Shown here: piece by piece, positions 44,453 through 52,978 of the stretch | How the letters are laid out: the number at the start of each line of letters is the position of its first letter | Position numbering within the stretch: position 1 is the stretch's first letter | The notes under the pieces: generated by a model | Seen by the model: the letters and a program-made list of their open reading frames with translations, nothing else | Told to the model about the DNA's origin: nothing | Databases searched by the model: none | Program-made: the position numbers and the translations under genes | Assembly: GCA_017416345.1 (NCBI GenBank) | Contig: JAFQCR010000007.1 | Span: forward strand, 40,388 to 104,387 | Direction: 5' to 3' | DNA from: Clostridia bacterium | GTDB lineage: Bacteria; Bacillota; Clostridia; Oscillospirales; Acutalibacteraceae | Length of the DNA stretch: 64,000 nt

Positions 44453-44482
44453 AAAGCCGTTTCGGAAACCCGAAACGGCTTT
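44453..44482 (+). terminator. Terminator after the HTH gene, second copy of the ftsH terminator
   Basis: Identical over 30 bases, including loop orientation, to 43686-43715. Begins 7 bases after the HTH stop codon. Confidence 0.92.
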
Positions 44483-44514
44483 GACTTTGTAATTATGGGT
44501 ATATTAAGGGTATA

Positions 44515-45801
44515 TCACATATACTTACTCATATAATCATCAAGGCTGATGACGGTGCCCGAAAGACGGGAATCCTCGGCGGCGAAGGCAAGCATATGGT
44601 TGCGGCAGGAAATGCCGATCTCGCTGACGTCCTCAGGCTTCAACTCACCTGCAAGGTAGCTGTAAAGTGCGTTGATGATGCCTGTATCGCCGCCGCCGTG
44701 TCCGCCGGTGATGCTGTCGCCTGCGGTTGCGATCTCGGAGTCGAGGTAACGTGTAGCGCGGGCGTCAAAGCTGAAGAACTCAAATGCCTTGTCGGCAGGA
44801 GCGTCCATATTGCAGAAAAGTTCGCCCTTAGTACCCATAATATGGGTCTTACGTCCGCCACGGGTGAAGGCCGACATAGTCATTGCAACGGTGGTGCCGT
44901 CCTCAAACTCCATATTGACGGTCTGATGGTCAACAACATCATTATCGCATTTGTAAACGCACTTGCCGTACTGTGTGGTCTCAAGTGCGTGCCAAACCTC
45001 CTCATCGGTCGGGTTGGGCTTCTGTGCGCAAGCGTCACGGAACCAGGCGTTATTTTTGGCATCATAATAAAGTCTTACTGCGTTGTAGTAGCACTTATCG
45101 GCATGGGGGCAACCGTCGGTGCAACGCTCGGGCGCACCCTCGGGAGCGTTTTCAATGCGGAAATGGTTGCGTGAGCCAAACGACTGAATACGCTTGCACT
45201 CCTTACCGAGCAGCCATTGCAGAATGTCAAGGTCGTGACAGCACTTCTGCAAAAGCATAAAGGATGCACGGCTCGTGTTACCCCAGTTGCCTCTTACAAA
45301 GCTGTGGCTCTGATGAACGTGACCGACAGCCTCAAGATGCTCGATAGAGAAAACATCGCCCAAAAGACCGCTGTCAAGGATCCACTTCAGCTTCATAAAG
45401 TAGGGCGAGAAGCGCAAAACGTGGCAGACCATGACCTTGCGGCCGCATTCCTGGGCCTTTTTGTAGATCATTCCGCAATCCTCGGGGGTGATTGCGGCAG
45501 GCTTCTCAAGCAACAGGTCATAGCCAAGCTCCAAGGCCTTCAGCGAAGGCTCAAGGTGCATCTGATCCATAGTGGAGATAATTGCGATATCGGCAAATTT
45601 GGGAATGTCAAGTATCTTCTCCCAGGTGTCGAAGCAATGGGCCTCGTCAACGCCGTGCTTGTTCTTTATGTAATTCAAACGGTCAACAATGGGCTCGGCA
45701 ACGCCGACGACCTTGAATTTATCGGGCTGGTCACCCATAAGGTCGGTATAGCGTGAGCCACGTGAGCCTGCACCGATAACGATTGCGGTAAACTGTTTCA
45801 T
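44515..45801 (-). CDS. Gfo/Idh/MocA-family oxidoreductase
   Basis: 428 residues from the ATG at 45801, with GGGAGGC about 7 bases upstream. N-terminal Rossmann motif VIGAGSRGSRYTDL, the EKPAAIT motif after strand 5 (Lys of the catalytic region), and the HDLDILQWLLG motif. Family members oxidise or reduce sugars, inositols or sugar alcohols with NAD(P). A Cys-rich insert (CTDGCPHADKCYYNAVRLYYD) in the substrate domain is typical of a subfamily. It is divergent from an AraC regulator that likely controls it. Confidence 0.9.
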   Translation of the reverse strand: MKQFTAIVIGAGSRGSRYTDLMGDQPDKFKVVGVAEPIVDRLNYIKNKHGVDEAHCFDTWEKILDIPKFADIAIISTMDQMHLEPSLKALELGYDLLLEKPAAITPEDCGMIYKKAQECGRKVMVCHVLRFSPYFMKLKWILDSGLLGDVFSIEHLEAVGHVHQSHSFVRGNWGNTSRASFMLLQKCCHDLDILQWLLGKECKRIQSFGSRNHFRIENAPEGAPERCTDGCPHADKCYYNAVRLYYDAKNNAWFRDACAQKPNPTDEEVWHALETTQYGKCVYKCDNDVVDHQTVNMEFEDGTTVAMTMSAFTRGGRKTHIMGTKGELFCNMDAPADKAFEFFSFDARATRYLDSEIATAGDSITGGHGGGDTGIINALYSYLAGELKPEDVSEIGISCRNHMLAFAAEDSRLSGTVISLDDYMSKYM

Positions 45802-45849
45802 AAAAAAGCCTCCCAAAAAAGTTCTTTGATTTGATTTTACAGTATTTAC

Positions 45850-45890
45850 ATTCAAAGATATATATGATATTATATATTTAATCTTTGAAT
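45850..45890. promoter_or_regulatory. Inverted repeat operator between oxidoreductase and AraC genes
   Basis: ATTCAAAGAT at 45850-45859 and ATCTTTGAAT at 45881-45890 form a perfect 10-base dyad centred near 45870 in an AT-rich divergent promoter region. A third CTTTGA lies near 45816. Likely binding sites of the AraC regulator. Confidence 0.6.
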
Positions 45891-45912
45891 TTGTATACTT
45901 AAGGAGTGCGCT

Positions 45913-46725
45913 ATGTTAGGCTTTGAAATTAAAGGCAACCCACACATCACCAAGGTCTATACAACCTATTCGTGGGTGTTCCAGCCCGATTACCGCTTCA
46001 AGGGCGAATCGCACGACTTTTGGGAGCTGGTTTGTGTAACCGACGGCTCGATAAGCGTTGCCGCCGATAATGAGATCTTTGAACTCACGGCAGGTCACGC
46101 AATTTTGCATAACCCGATGCAGTTTCACAACATCACCGTTACAGGCAACCGACCCACAAGCGTCAGCGTTTTCACCTTTTCGGGGGAGAATATTCCCAAT
46201 ATCCAGAACCACGTTTGCGAGATCCCCGATATTTCGGAGATCAAGACCCTGCACGAGCTCGCATTTAAAAATTACAATATAAAAAGCGACCTTGTTATCA
46301 AGAATATCAAGACCGACGGTAATGATCATCTGGTTTACATAAAACGGTTGGAGCTGTTGCTCATCGAGCTTGCGACCCATCTGGTAAAGGCAAAAGCCAA
46401 CGTATCGCAAAAGGCTAAAAACTACCTCGATATCGTCAACACGATGTCGGAGCATATCGGGGAGAGGCTGTCGGTCGGTGAGCTTGCGGCGCTTTGCAAT
46501 ATGAGTGTCATCAATCTGCAAAAATCGTTTTCATATTACGCAGGTGTTGGGGTCATGGAGTATTTCAACCGCCAAAAAATGCGCCGTGCCGCTGAGCTTA
46601 TGGCGGAAGGCTACTCGGTTCGTGAGGCGGCTTTGGCGGTGGGCTTTAGCGACCAAAACTATTTCAGTACCGTTTTCAAAAGAATAACGGGTCATTCACC
46701 GTCGGCAGTGAAACTGTATAAATAG
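45913..46725 (+). CDS. AraC-family transcriptional regulator
   Basis: 270 residues. N-terminal cupin-like sensing domain (GHAILHNPMQFHN around residue 60), C-terminal double HTH (VGELAALCNMSVINLQKSF; then VREAALAVGFSDQNYFSTVF and FKRITGHSPSAVK). Site AAGGAG before the ATG. Divergent from the Gfo/Idh/MocA oxidoreductase; carbohydrate-derived ligands are typical for this arrangement. Confidence 0.92.
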   Translation: MLGFEIKGNPHITKVYTTYSWVFQPDYRFKGESHDFWELVCVTDGSISVAADNEIFELTAGHAILHNPMQFHNITVTGNRPTSVSVFTFSGENIPNIQNHVCEIPDISEIKTLHELAFKNYNIKSDLVIKNIKTDGNDHLVYIKRLELLLIELATHLVKAKANVSQKAKNYLDIVNTMSEHIGERLSVGELAALCNMSVINLQKSFSYYAGVGVMEYFNRQKMRRAAELMAEGYSVREAALAVGFSDQNYFSTVFKRITGHSPSAVKLYK

Positions 46726-46760
46726 CGGTTTTGTGCTAATTTTCAGCCTTATTATCTGCT

Positions 46761-46789
46761 TTACATTGTAAGGTTGATGTGCTATAAAT
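46761..46789 (+). promoter_or_regulatory. Promoter for the amidohydrolase gene
   Basis: TTTACA at 46761-46766, 17-base spacer, TATAAA at 46784-46789. Confidence 0.55.
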
Positions 46790-46820
46790 AAAGTATAACT
46801 TAGCCTTGGAGGTAAGGAAT

Positions 46821-47870
46821 ATGCTTTGTGATATTCATAACCACATTGGAAAAAATATGAATGCCGATCAGCTTTTCGATTATTTTTTACGACTGAAAAA
46901 TGCTAACGGAATCGACCGCAACTGCATTTTGTCGATACCTGTTTCGCCGTCGGCTAAATATTACCACACGCAGAATCTCTTGGCGTTGCAGTTAAAGGAT
47001 ATGCTGTCGCCGTATTCGTCGGCTTTTGTGGGATTGGTTCACGGTGAAAATGCCGAGGATTACCTCACACAGCTCAAAAAGGGACTGGCAATGGGCTTTG
47101 AGGGCTTGAAGATTCTTGAAAGTCACCCCAGCCTGCAGAAAACCTTGAACCTTCGCATTTCGGATGAGAAGCTTGATGCAACCTTTGGCTATGCTGAGGA
47201 AAACGGCATCCCCGTTTTGTTGCACGTGGCCGACCCCGAGGAAAGCTGGGATATAAACACGGTCGACCAATATGCCTTGACCCATGGCCGCTTTTACGGC
47301 GCACCCGGTTGCCTTTCAAAGGAGGATTATTATTCGGACGTTGAGAAGATCCTTTCAAGACACCCGAAACTAAAGGCGATTTTTGCGCATTTCTATTTTC
47401 TGTCGGCCGATATTGACAGGGCGGCGGCCTTGTTCGAAAAGTACCCCAACATAGGCTTTGACCTGACCCCCGGCAAGGAAATGTACCCGAATTTCAGCAA
47501 GAACAAGGCCAAAACCAAGGCGTTTTTTGAAAAGTATGCCGACCGTTTGTATTTCGGCACCGATGTAAACGACACCGAAATGCCGAATTACCACAACGGT
47601 CTTTACTCCTTGGTTCTGACCGCCCTTGACAGCGCCGAGGACTTCGATTGGGGCAAGTACCGCAACTGTGCAGGTCTTGGTCTGTCAAACGAAACACAGG
47701 AAAAGATAAAATCAGGCAATTTCATAAGGCTTTTGGGCAAGACCCCCAAGCCGCTTGATTATACGTTGATCAAGGAAGAAATTACACGCTTGGAAAGCAT
47801 TTCGAATACCTTTAGTGAGGATGATAAGCAAATGCTTTTAAGCTTGAAGCAGTATTTTGAAAATAAATAA
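46821..47870 (+). CDS. Amidohydrolase-family (TIM-barrel) protein
   Basis: 349 residues from ATG 46821, after TTGGAGG. Opens MLCDIHNHIG, the metal-binding HxH motif of COG2159-type amidohydrolases; further metal and active-site candidates are VLLHVADPEE (H), AIFAHFYF (H) and LYFGTDVND (D). These enzymes include decarboxylases and lactonases; the substrate is not identifiable. The C-terminal 60 residues form a helical tail. It lies downstream of the AraC gene on the same strand and has its own promoter and terminator. Confidence 0.85.
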   Translation: MLCDIHNHIGKNMNADQLFDYFLRLKNANGIDRNCILSIPVSPSAKYYHTQNLLALQLKDMLSPYSSAFVGLVHGENAEDYLTQLKKGLAMGFEGLKILESHPSLQKTLNLRISDEKLDATFGYAEENGIPVLLHVADPEESWDINTVDQYALTHGRFYGAPGCLSKEDYYSDVEKILSRHPKLKAIFAHFYFLSADIDRAAALFEKYPNIGFDLTPGKEMYPNFSKNKAKTKAFFEKYADRLYFGTDVNDTEMPNYHNGLYSLVLTALDSAEDFDWGKYRNCAGLGLSNETQEKIKSGNFIRLLGKTPKPLDYTLIKEEITRLESISNTFSEDDKQMLLSLKQYFENK

Positions 47871-47886
47871 AATAATAAACAAAACA

Positions 47887-47916
47887 AAAACAGAGCAAGC
47901 CTTCTTGCTCTGTTTT
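47887..47916. terminator. Bidirectional terminator
   Basis: AAAACAGAGCAAG / CTTGCTCTGTTTT stem between converging amidohydrolase and NUDIX genes. Confidence 0.88.
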
Positions 47917-47917
47917 G

Positions 47918-48358
47918 CTATTTGACGGTTAAAATTTCATCCAATTCATAAAGTGCCGTGCGGTTGGATTCCCATTTCAGCACCTCGGATGCTTTCTCAA
48001 AGTTTAGCCACGCAAATTCGGTGTGCTCACGTGAAAGCTTGATTTCAGCATTCCAACTTACGGCGAAGCAATGCTCGGGAATTTCGGTGATGTTTTTGTC
48101 CCAATGCTTTCTTCGGTCTGCCGCAATGCAATCGGCCGGCACATAGGACAGGCTTTTAAGCTCGGTCATATCATCGGAGGTGATGTTTCCTTCCTCTGAA
48201 GCCTCACGTATGGCCGCCTGCAACGGTGTTTCTTCGTCCTCACCACCGCCTGCAATAAACTGCCATTCGTCATGGTCGGCACGGTGCAAAACGCAGTAAA
48301 GTGGTTCGCCGTCGGTCACTCTGTACGGAATCACAAGAACTTGAAAAGGCGCTCTCAT
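47918..48358 (-). CDS. NUDIX hydrolase
   Basis: 146 residues. Nudix box: GGGEDEETPLQAAIREASEE (about residues 37-56) then GNI, close to the Gx5Ex7REUxEExGU consensus. The family hydrolyses nucleoside diphosphate derivatives. The combination CVLHRADHDEWQFIAGGGE resembles dATP pyrophosphohydrolase (NudB-like) proteins; exact substrate unknown. The start has AAGGAGA upstream. Its upstream edge abuts the DUF559 cassette. Confidence 0.92.
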   Translation of the reverse strand: MRAPFQVLVIPYRVTDGEPLYCVLHRADHDEWQFIAGGGEDEETPLQAAIREASEEGNITSDDMTELKSLSYVPADCIAADRRKHWDKNITEIPEHCFAVSWNAEIKLSREHTEFAWLNFEKASEVLKWESNRTALYELDEILTVK

Positions 48359-48379
48359 AATTATCTCCTTGAAGGTCTT

Positions 48380-48829
48380 AAAAGGCTCCCTTGTGCAAAG
48401 GGAGCTGTCAGCGAAGCTGACTGAGGGATTGTTTTACTGTAATATCTATAAATTCACAAATCCCTTCAAAGTTTCGATTGATTTCAATATTTGGTATTCT
48501 TATCACCTTGAGTCCATATTGCTCCAAAAACTTTGTGCGTTCTTGATCGTGCACAAGTCCGTTTTCGGTGTAATGACCCGAACCATCTAATTCAATAATC
48601 AGTTTTGCTTCTGCGGAGTAAAAATCCACGATATATTTTCCAAGTACTTTTTGCCTTGAAAATCTTACGGGATAACTTTTTAAAAAATCATACCAAAGAT
48701 GTTTTTCTTCTTTTGTCATATTATTGCGCAACATTTTTGCCACAGAAACTATTGCTTTGTTATGTTTTCGCTGCATAGACAATCCCTCACCGCCTACGGC
48801 GGAGCTCCCTTTACACAAGGGAGCCTTTT
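48380..48829. mobile_element. 450-bp DUF559 cassette bounded by inverted family B repeats
   Basis: Left end 48380-48435 and right end 48777-48829 are inverted copies: both have AAAAGGCTCCCTTGTG-type outer ends (right end with TTTACACAAGGGAGCCTTTT), the GGGAGCT core and GAGGGATTGT at the inner edge. Between them is one gene for a DUF559 protein. The outer 20 bases match closely; the inner hairpins differ in sequence (CAGCGAAGCTG versus CCGCCTACGGCGG), as is normal for this repeat family. No target-site duplication was seen. Confidence 0.75.
48408..48776 (-). CDS. DUF559 endonuclease-like protein
   Basis: 122 residues from ATG 48776. PD-(D/E)XK-type fold of the DUF559/Vsr-like family: KMLRNNMTKEEKHLWYDFLK, the catalytic-like FSRQKVLGKYIVDFYSAEAKLIIELDGSGHY (quoted by parts: D of IVDFY, ELDG), then LKVIRIPNIEI. 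Activity unproven. The Shine-Dalgarno GAGGG (48784-48788) lies in one flanking repeat, and the last residues QSLSQLR plus the TGA stop lie in the other. It is 84 bases after recG on the same strand and may be transcribed from it, as no own promoter is obvious. Confidence 0.88.
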   Translation of the reverse strand: MQRKHNKAIVSVAKMLRNNMTKEEKHLWYDFLKSYPVRFSRQKVLGKYIVDFYSAEAKLIIELDGSGHYTENGLVHDQERTKFLEQYGLKVIRIPNIEINRNFEGICEFIDITVKQSLSQLR

Positions 48830-48859
48830 GCAATTTGAAAATTATTAGTGGCTTTGTAG

Positions 48860-50890
48860 TTAATTATACCCATACATCTTGGCGGTTTTGAAGAGGGTGG
48901 CGATCTCCTGGCGGAGGCATTCGTTTTCGGGTTTTCGCAAATGCGGATCGGTGCTGTAAAGCTCCTTGGCGGCGTTGCCTGCGGCTCTGAACAGCTCCAT
49001 ATCCTCCGAAAGGTCGGCAATTTTCAGTTCCGGCAGACCGTGCTGACGTTTGCCCAAAAAGTCACCCGGGCCTCTGAGGCGCAGATCCTCGTCGGCAACC
49101 TTGAAGCCGTCGGTGGTACTGCACATAAACTTTAATCTCTGCCGGGTTTCGTTGCCCTTGCGGTCGGAAAGCAAAATGCAGGTCGAAGCGTGCTCTCCAC
49201 GTCCGATACGGCCTCTTAGCTGATGCAACTGACTTAAGCCAAACCGCTCGGCATTTTCAATCAGCATAATGACGGCATTCGGCACGTCGATGCCAACCTC
49301 GATAACGGTGGTGGAAACAAGCAGCTGTATCTCGCCCGAGGCAAAGGCCTTCATTACGGCATCCTTTTCCTTTGGCTTCATTTTGCCGTGCAGAAGACCG
49401 ACCGAGTAACCTTTGAAATCGTTTTCCTTGATGTCCTCGTAGTATTTCACGGCCGAGGCAAGGTCGGTGGTCTCGCTTTCCTCAACCATTGGGCAGACAA
49501 TATAGCCCTGCCGTCCTTGGTCAAGGTGGTCACGGATGTAGTTGTATGAGCGCTTGCGGATACTTGAATCAATAAGGTATGTCTTTATCGGCTGACGGCC
49601 TTTTGGCAGGGTGCCGATAATGCTGATATCAAGGTCGCCGTAAAAAATCAGCGACATAGTGCGGGGGATAGGTGTGGCCGACATAACCAGCATATGAGGC
49701 TCGTTGCCCTTGGAGGTCAGACTTGTGCGTTGCTCAACGCCAAAGCGGTGCTGCTCGTCGGTTACGATAAGACCGAGCCTTTTAAAACGCACATCCTCCT
49801 GCAAAACTGCGTGGGTGCCGATAACTATATCGTATTCGCCGTTTAAAACAGCCTCTTTAATGCGTGCTTTGTTGGCCTTGGTCACGGAGCCTGTCAGCAA
49901 AACGGCCTTTATACCGCTATTTTGAAGCAGATTTTGAAACGTCTTGAAATGCTGCCCGGCAAGAACCTCGGTCGGTGCCATAATGACGGTCTGCCAACCG
50001 TCCCTTGCGGCGCAAAAGGCCAAAGCCGCCGCCACTGCCGTTTTACCCGAACCAACGTCGCCCTGCACAAGGCGGCTCATCGGTCGACCCGAGTTCATAT
50101 CCTTCAAGCACTCATTCACGGCCAAGGCTTGTGCCTCGGTCAGATTGAAGGGCAGGAGAGATTTGAACTCGTCTAACGCACGGTCGGTTATTCTGACGGG
50201 TGTGTAGCTGCTCCGACTGCTTTTCTGGAACAAAATACCCGTCTGCAAAAAGAACAGCTCTTCAAAAACAAGTCTGCGGCGCGCATTCTCCAACTGCTTC
50301 ATTGAGGTGGGGAAGTGTATGCCGAAAAGCGCCTCTTTAAGCGAAACAAGGCCGTATTTTTGGCGCAAAGCTTCGGGCAACGGGTCAAGCGGAATGTACT
50401 GCTCCAAAACGGTTTTTATGACCTTGGATATAGCCTTTGAATTAAGTCCCGCTGTCTGCGGATAGATAGGGCAGACGTTTTGCTCCGAAACGTCATAGAT
50501 TTCGGGAGCCGACATCTCACACGAAAGAAGTGTGCGATTAACAAGGCCGTAAAAGAGGAATTCCTTGCCGAATTCCAGCTTTTCAGCCACCCATTTTTGG
50601 TTAAACAGCGTTATTTCAACATTTTCCTCGCCGTCGTTGGCAAAGAATTTGTATATCACCATTTTGTGGCGGACGTATATCTCTCTGACCTCGCTGAAGA
50701 CCTTGGCTTTTATGCAACAAGGACGGTCAAACGGGGCCTCACGAAGCTTTAACGGATGTGAGCGGTCGATGTATCCGCGGGGATAATGGCGTAAAAGAGC
50801 GCCGACGCTCTCCACGCCGAGCTGATAAAACAGCTCAGCGCGTTTTTCGCCGACGCCTTTGATGTATCTGATGTTATCATCTGATCGCAT
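48860..50890 (-). CDS. recG: ATP-dependent DNA helicase RecG
   Basis: 676 residues. N-terminal wedge/OB domain, then helicase motifs: Walker A GDVGSGKT, DEQHRFGVEQR (DEXH box), SATPIPRT, and VGIDVPNAVIM, QLRGRIGRG. RecG remodels stalled forks and Holliday junctions. It follows fakA by 1 base, so the Asp23-fakA-recG order forms an operon, as in many Firmicutes. Confidence 0.97.
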   Translation of the reverse strand: MRSDDNIRYIKGVGEKRAELFYQLGVESVGALLRHYPRGYIDRSHPLKLREAPFDRPCCIKAKVFSEVREIYVRHKMVIYKFFANDGEENVEITLFNQKWVAEKLEFGKEFLFYGLVNRTLLSCEMSAPEIYDVSEQNVCPIYPQTAGLNSKAISKVIKTVLEQYIPLDPLPEALRQKYGLVSLKEALFGIHFPTSMKQLENARRRLVFEELFFLQTGILFQKSSRSSYTPVRITDRALDEFKSLLPFNLTEAQALAVNECLKDMNSGRPMSRLVQGDVGSGKTAVAAALAFCAARDGWQTVIMAPTEVLAGQHFKTFQNLLQNSGIKAVLLTGSVTKANKARIKEAVLNGEYDIVIGTHAVLQEDVRFKRLGLIVTDEQHRFGVEQRTSLTSKGNEPHMLVMSATPIPRTMSLIFYGDLDISIIGTLPKGRQPIKTYLIDSSIRKRSYNYIRDHLDQGRQGYIVCPMVEESETTDLASAVKYYEDIKENDFKGYSVGLLHGKMKPKEKDAVMKAFASGEIQLLVSTTVIEVGIDVPNAVIMLIENAERFGLSQLHQLRGRIGRGEHASTCILLSDRKGNETRQRLKFMCSTTDGFKVADEDLRLRGPGDFLGKRQHGLPELKIADLSEDMELFRAAGNAAKELYSTDPHLRKPENECLRQEIATLFKTAKMYGYN

Positions 50891-50891
50891 T

Positions 50892-52565
50892 TTATTCTAC
50901 CGAAATGATAAAGTAGTATACCGGCTGACCGCCGTTTACAAGGGTGACCTCAACATCACGGCCAAGCTTATCCTGCAAAGCCTCACAGATGCGTTCGGCC
51001 TGAGCCTCCTTGACATCCTCACCGTGGATGAGGGTGACAAAGGCAGTTTCTTTATCGCTGAGATCCTTGGTGAGCTTGATTACGCACTTTTCAAGGTCGG
51101 TTTCGGTAAAGGAGACCTTACCGTTGGCCAAAGCCAGCAGCTCGCCCTTCTTGATCTGATGTCCGTCATAATCGGAATCTCTTGCGGCAAAGGTTACCTG
51201 ACCGGTCTGAACATTGGCGTAAGCCTTCTGCATTGCGATGGCGTTGGCATCGGCATCAGCATCGGGGTCAAAGTTCAGCATGGCGGTGATGCCCTGCGGA
51301 ATGGTTCTTGTGGGCAGAACGACGACCTTTCTGGTGCTAAGCTTAATGGTCTGCTCGGCGGCCATAATGATGTTTTTGTTGTTGGGCAGTACAAATACGG
51401 TCGAAGCAGGGGTCTGCTCGATAGCGTAAAGAATATCGTCGGTACTGGGGTTCATGGTCTGACCGCCCGAAACGATCCGGTCAGCACCAAGGTCGGTGAA
51501 CAGAGCCTGCAGGCCCTCACCGGCGGCAACGGCAACAAAGCCGTAATCCTTTTCAATGGCGACCGAAACGGGCTCTTTAGCCTCGGCAACGGGAGCGGCG
51601 GCCTTGGGAGCCGACTCCTTGGTGTCGTGCTTGGCACGCTCGTGCTGGTCACGCATGTTTTCAACCTTCATATTGATAAGCTGACCAAAGGTAAGACCCT
51701 TTTCAAAGGCGTTACCGGGATGGTCGGTATGAACGTGGACCTTGATGATCTCGTCATCGTCAACAACAACGACACAGTCGCCAATGGTCTCAAGATATGC
51801 TCTTAAGGCCTTGGGGTCCTTGTCAAGCTTCAGATCACGCTTTACAATAAACTCGGTGCAGTAGGTGAAGGTGATATCAGCCTCGGCTTCACCTGCGGCG
51901 TTACGCTGTGTGGCGGCAGGGGAGGCGGTGGCGGTGCTTTCTGCGGATTCGATCATCTTACCGTCACGAATAACCGAAAGCATACCCTCCAAAATTACAA
52001 CAAAGCCTTTACCGCCTGCGTCAACAACACCTGCTTTTTTCAAAACAGGGAGTATTTCGGGGGTCTCATCAAGGGCTTTTTTGGCACCCTCAAGCATAGC
52101 CTCAAAGGTCTCAACGACATCGCGACCTTCGCTGTAAGCCTTGGCGGCATATTCCGAAGCGACACGTGCAACGGTCAGAATGGTACCCTCGGTGGGCTTC
52201 ATAACTGCGTTGTAAGCGGCCTCAACACCAAGCTTTATGGCGTTGGCAAGGCTCTCGGAGTCCATTTCCTCCTTGCCCTTAAGACCCTTGGAAAAGCCTC
52301 TGAACAAAAGGGAAAGAATAACGCCCGAGTTACCTCTTGCACCGCGCAGAAGTGCCGAAGCGTTGGTCTTGGCAACCTTTTCTGCGGTCTCGTTATTAAG
52401 CAATGCCAGCTCACGTGCCGAAGCGCTGATGGTCATTGACATATTTGTTCCCGTATCACCGTCGGGAACGGGGAAAACGTTAAGCTCGTCGACCGCCTGG
52501 CGGCAGTTTACGATGTTATTTGCGCCGGACAGCAAAGCATCGCGCAAAGTATTACCGTTTATCAA
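50892..52565 (-). CDS. fakA: Fatty acid kinase subunit FakA-like (DAK2 domain, YloV)
   Basis: 557 residues from a TTG start at 52565, with AAGGAG 8 bases upstream (an earlier TTG abuts it). N-terminal DAK2 kinase domain with VPDGDTGTNM (nucleotide/metal site) and GARGNSGVILSLL; the middle contains a Pro/Ala-rich linker (about residues 325-345) and the C-terminal DegV-like-binding domain. FakA phosphorylates fatty acids bound to FakB (DegV) proteins; no degV gene is in this window. In an operon with an Asp23 protein and recG. Confidence 0.93.
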   Translation of the reverse strand: MINGNTLRDALLSGANNIVNCRQAVDELNVFPVPDGDTGTNMSMTISASARELALLNNETAEKVAKTNASALLRGARGNSGVILSLLFRGFSKGLKGKEEMDSESLANAIKLGVEAAYNAVMKPTEGTILTVARVASEYAAKAYSEGRDVVETFEAMLEGAKKALDETPEILPVLKKAGVVDAGGKGFVVILEGMLSVIRDGKMIESAESTATASPAATQRNAAGEAEADITFTYCTEFIVKRDLKLDKDPKALRAYLETIGDCVVVVDDDEIIKVHVHTDHPGNAFEKGLTFGQLINMKVENMRDQHERAKHDTKESAPKAAAPVAEAKEPVSVAIEKDYGFVAVAAGEGLQALFTDLGADRIVSGGQTMNPSTDDILYAIEQTPASTVFVLPNNKNIIMAAEQTIKLSTRKVVVLPTRTIPQGITAMLNFDPDADADANAIAMQKAYANVQTGQVTFAARDSDYDGHQIKKGELLALANGKVSFTETDLEKCVIKLTKDLSDKETAFVTLIHGEDVKEAQAERICEALQDKLGRDVEVTLVNGGQPVYYFIISVE

Positions 52566-52610
52566 AATTAACAACTCCTTAATTTGCGTTTAAAAACGCC
52601 GGTGTGTATA

Positions 52611-52958
52611 TTACTCTTTGATTCCGTCGATGCGGACAGTTACCTTGCCGACATTGATACCGCAAGATTCGCTGACGACATATTTTACCTTGTGGGTGAT
52701 GCTCTTGGCAATGGCGTTTATGTTCATGCCGTAAGCCACAATGATATGAAGATCAATGTTGATCATATCAATATCACCGGTTATGTTTATGCCCTTTTCG
52801 GTATAATTCTTTTTGGAAAAGATATTGCGGAACTTCTGCTTGCCGTGGGGTGCCATTCCGGCAACGCCAAAGCAGGAGGAGGCCGCATTTCCGATCAGCT
52901 TGGCAAGATAATCCTCACCCAAAGTGATCGTACCGGTTTTGGTTTCATAAGCGATCAT
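52611..52958 (-). CDS. Asp23/Gls24 family protein
   Basis: 115 residues from ATG 52958, with CGGAGG just upstream. The usual YloU-type sequence: GTITLGEDYLAKLIGNAASSCFGVAGMA, then DLHIIVAYGMNINAIAKSITHKVKYVV and VGKVTVRIDGI at the end (quoted in parts). Asp23-family proteins are small cytoplasmic or membrane-associated factors linked to envelope stress and are commonly encoded immediately before fakA, as here. Confidence 0.93.
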   Translation of the reverse strand: MIAYETKTGTITLGEDYLAKLIGNAASSCFGVAGMAPHGKQKFRNIFSKKNYTEKGINITGDIDMINIDLHIIVAYGMNINAIAKSITHKVKYVVSESCGINVGKVTVRIDGIKE

Positions 52959-52978
52959 ATATTTAACCTCCGAAAAAT

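Noticed and set aside
44515-48358. Genomic island or prophage around the SLOG and DUF559 genes
   Set aside because: No integrase, phage structural gene, tRNA attachment site or conjugation gene is visible; neighbours are ordinary chromosomal genes.
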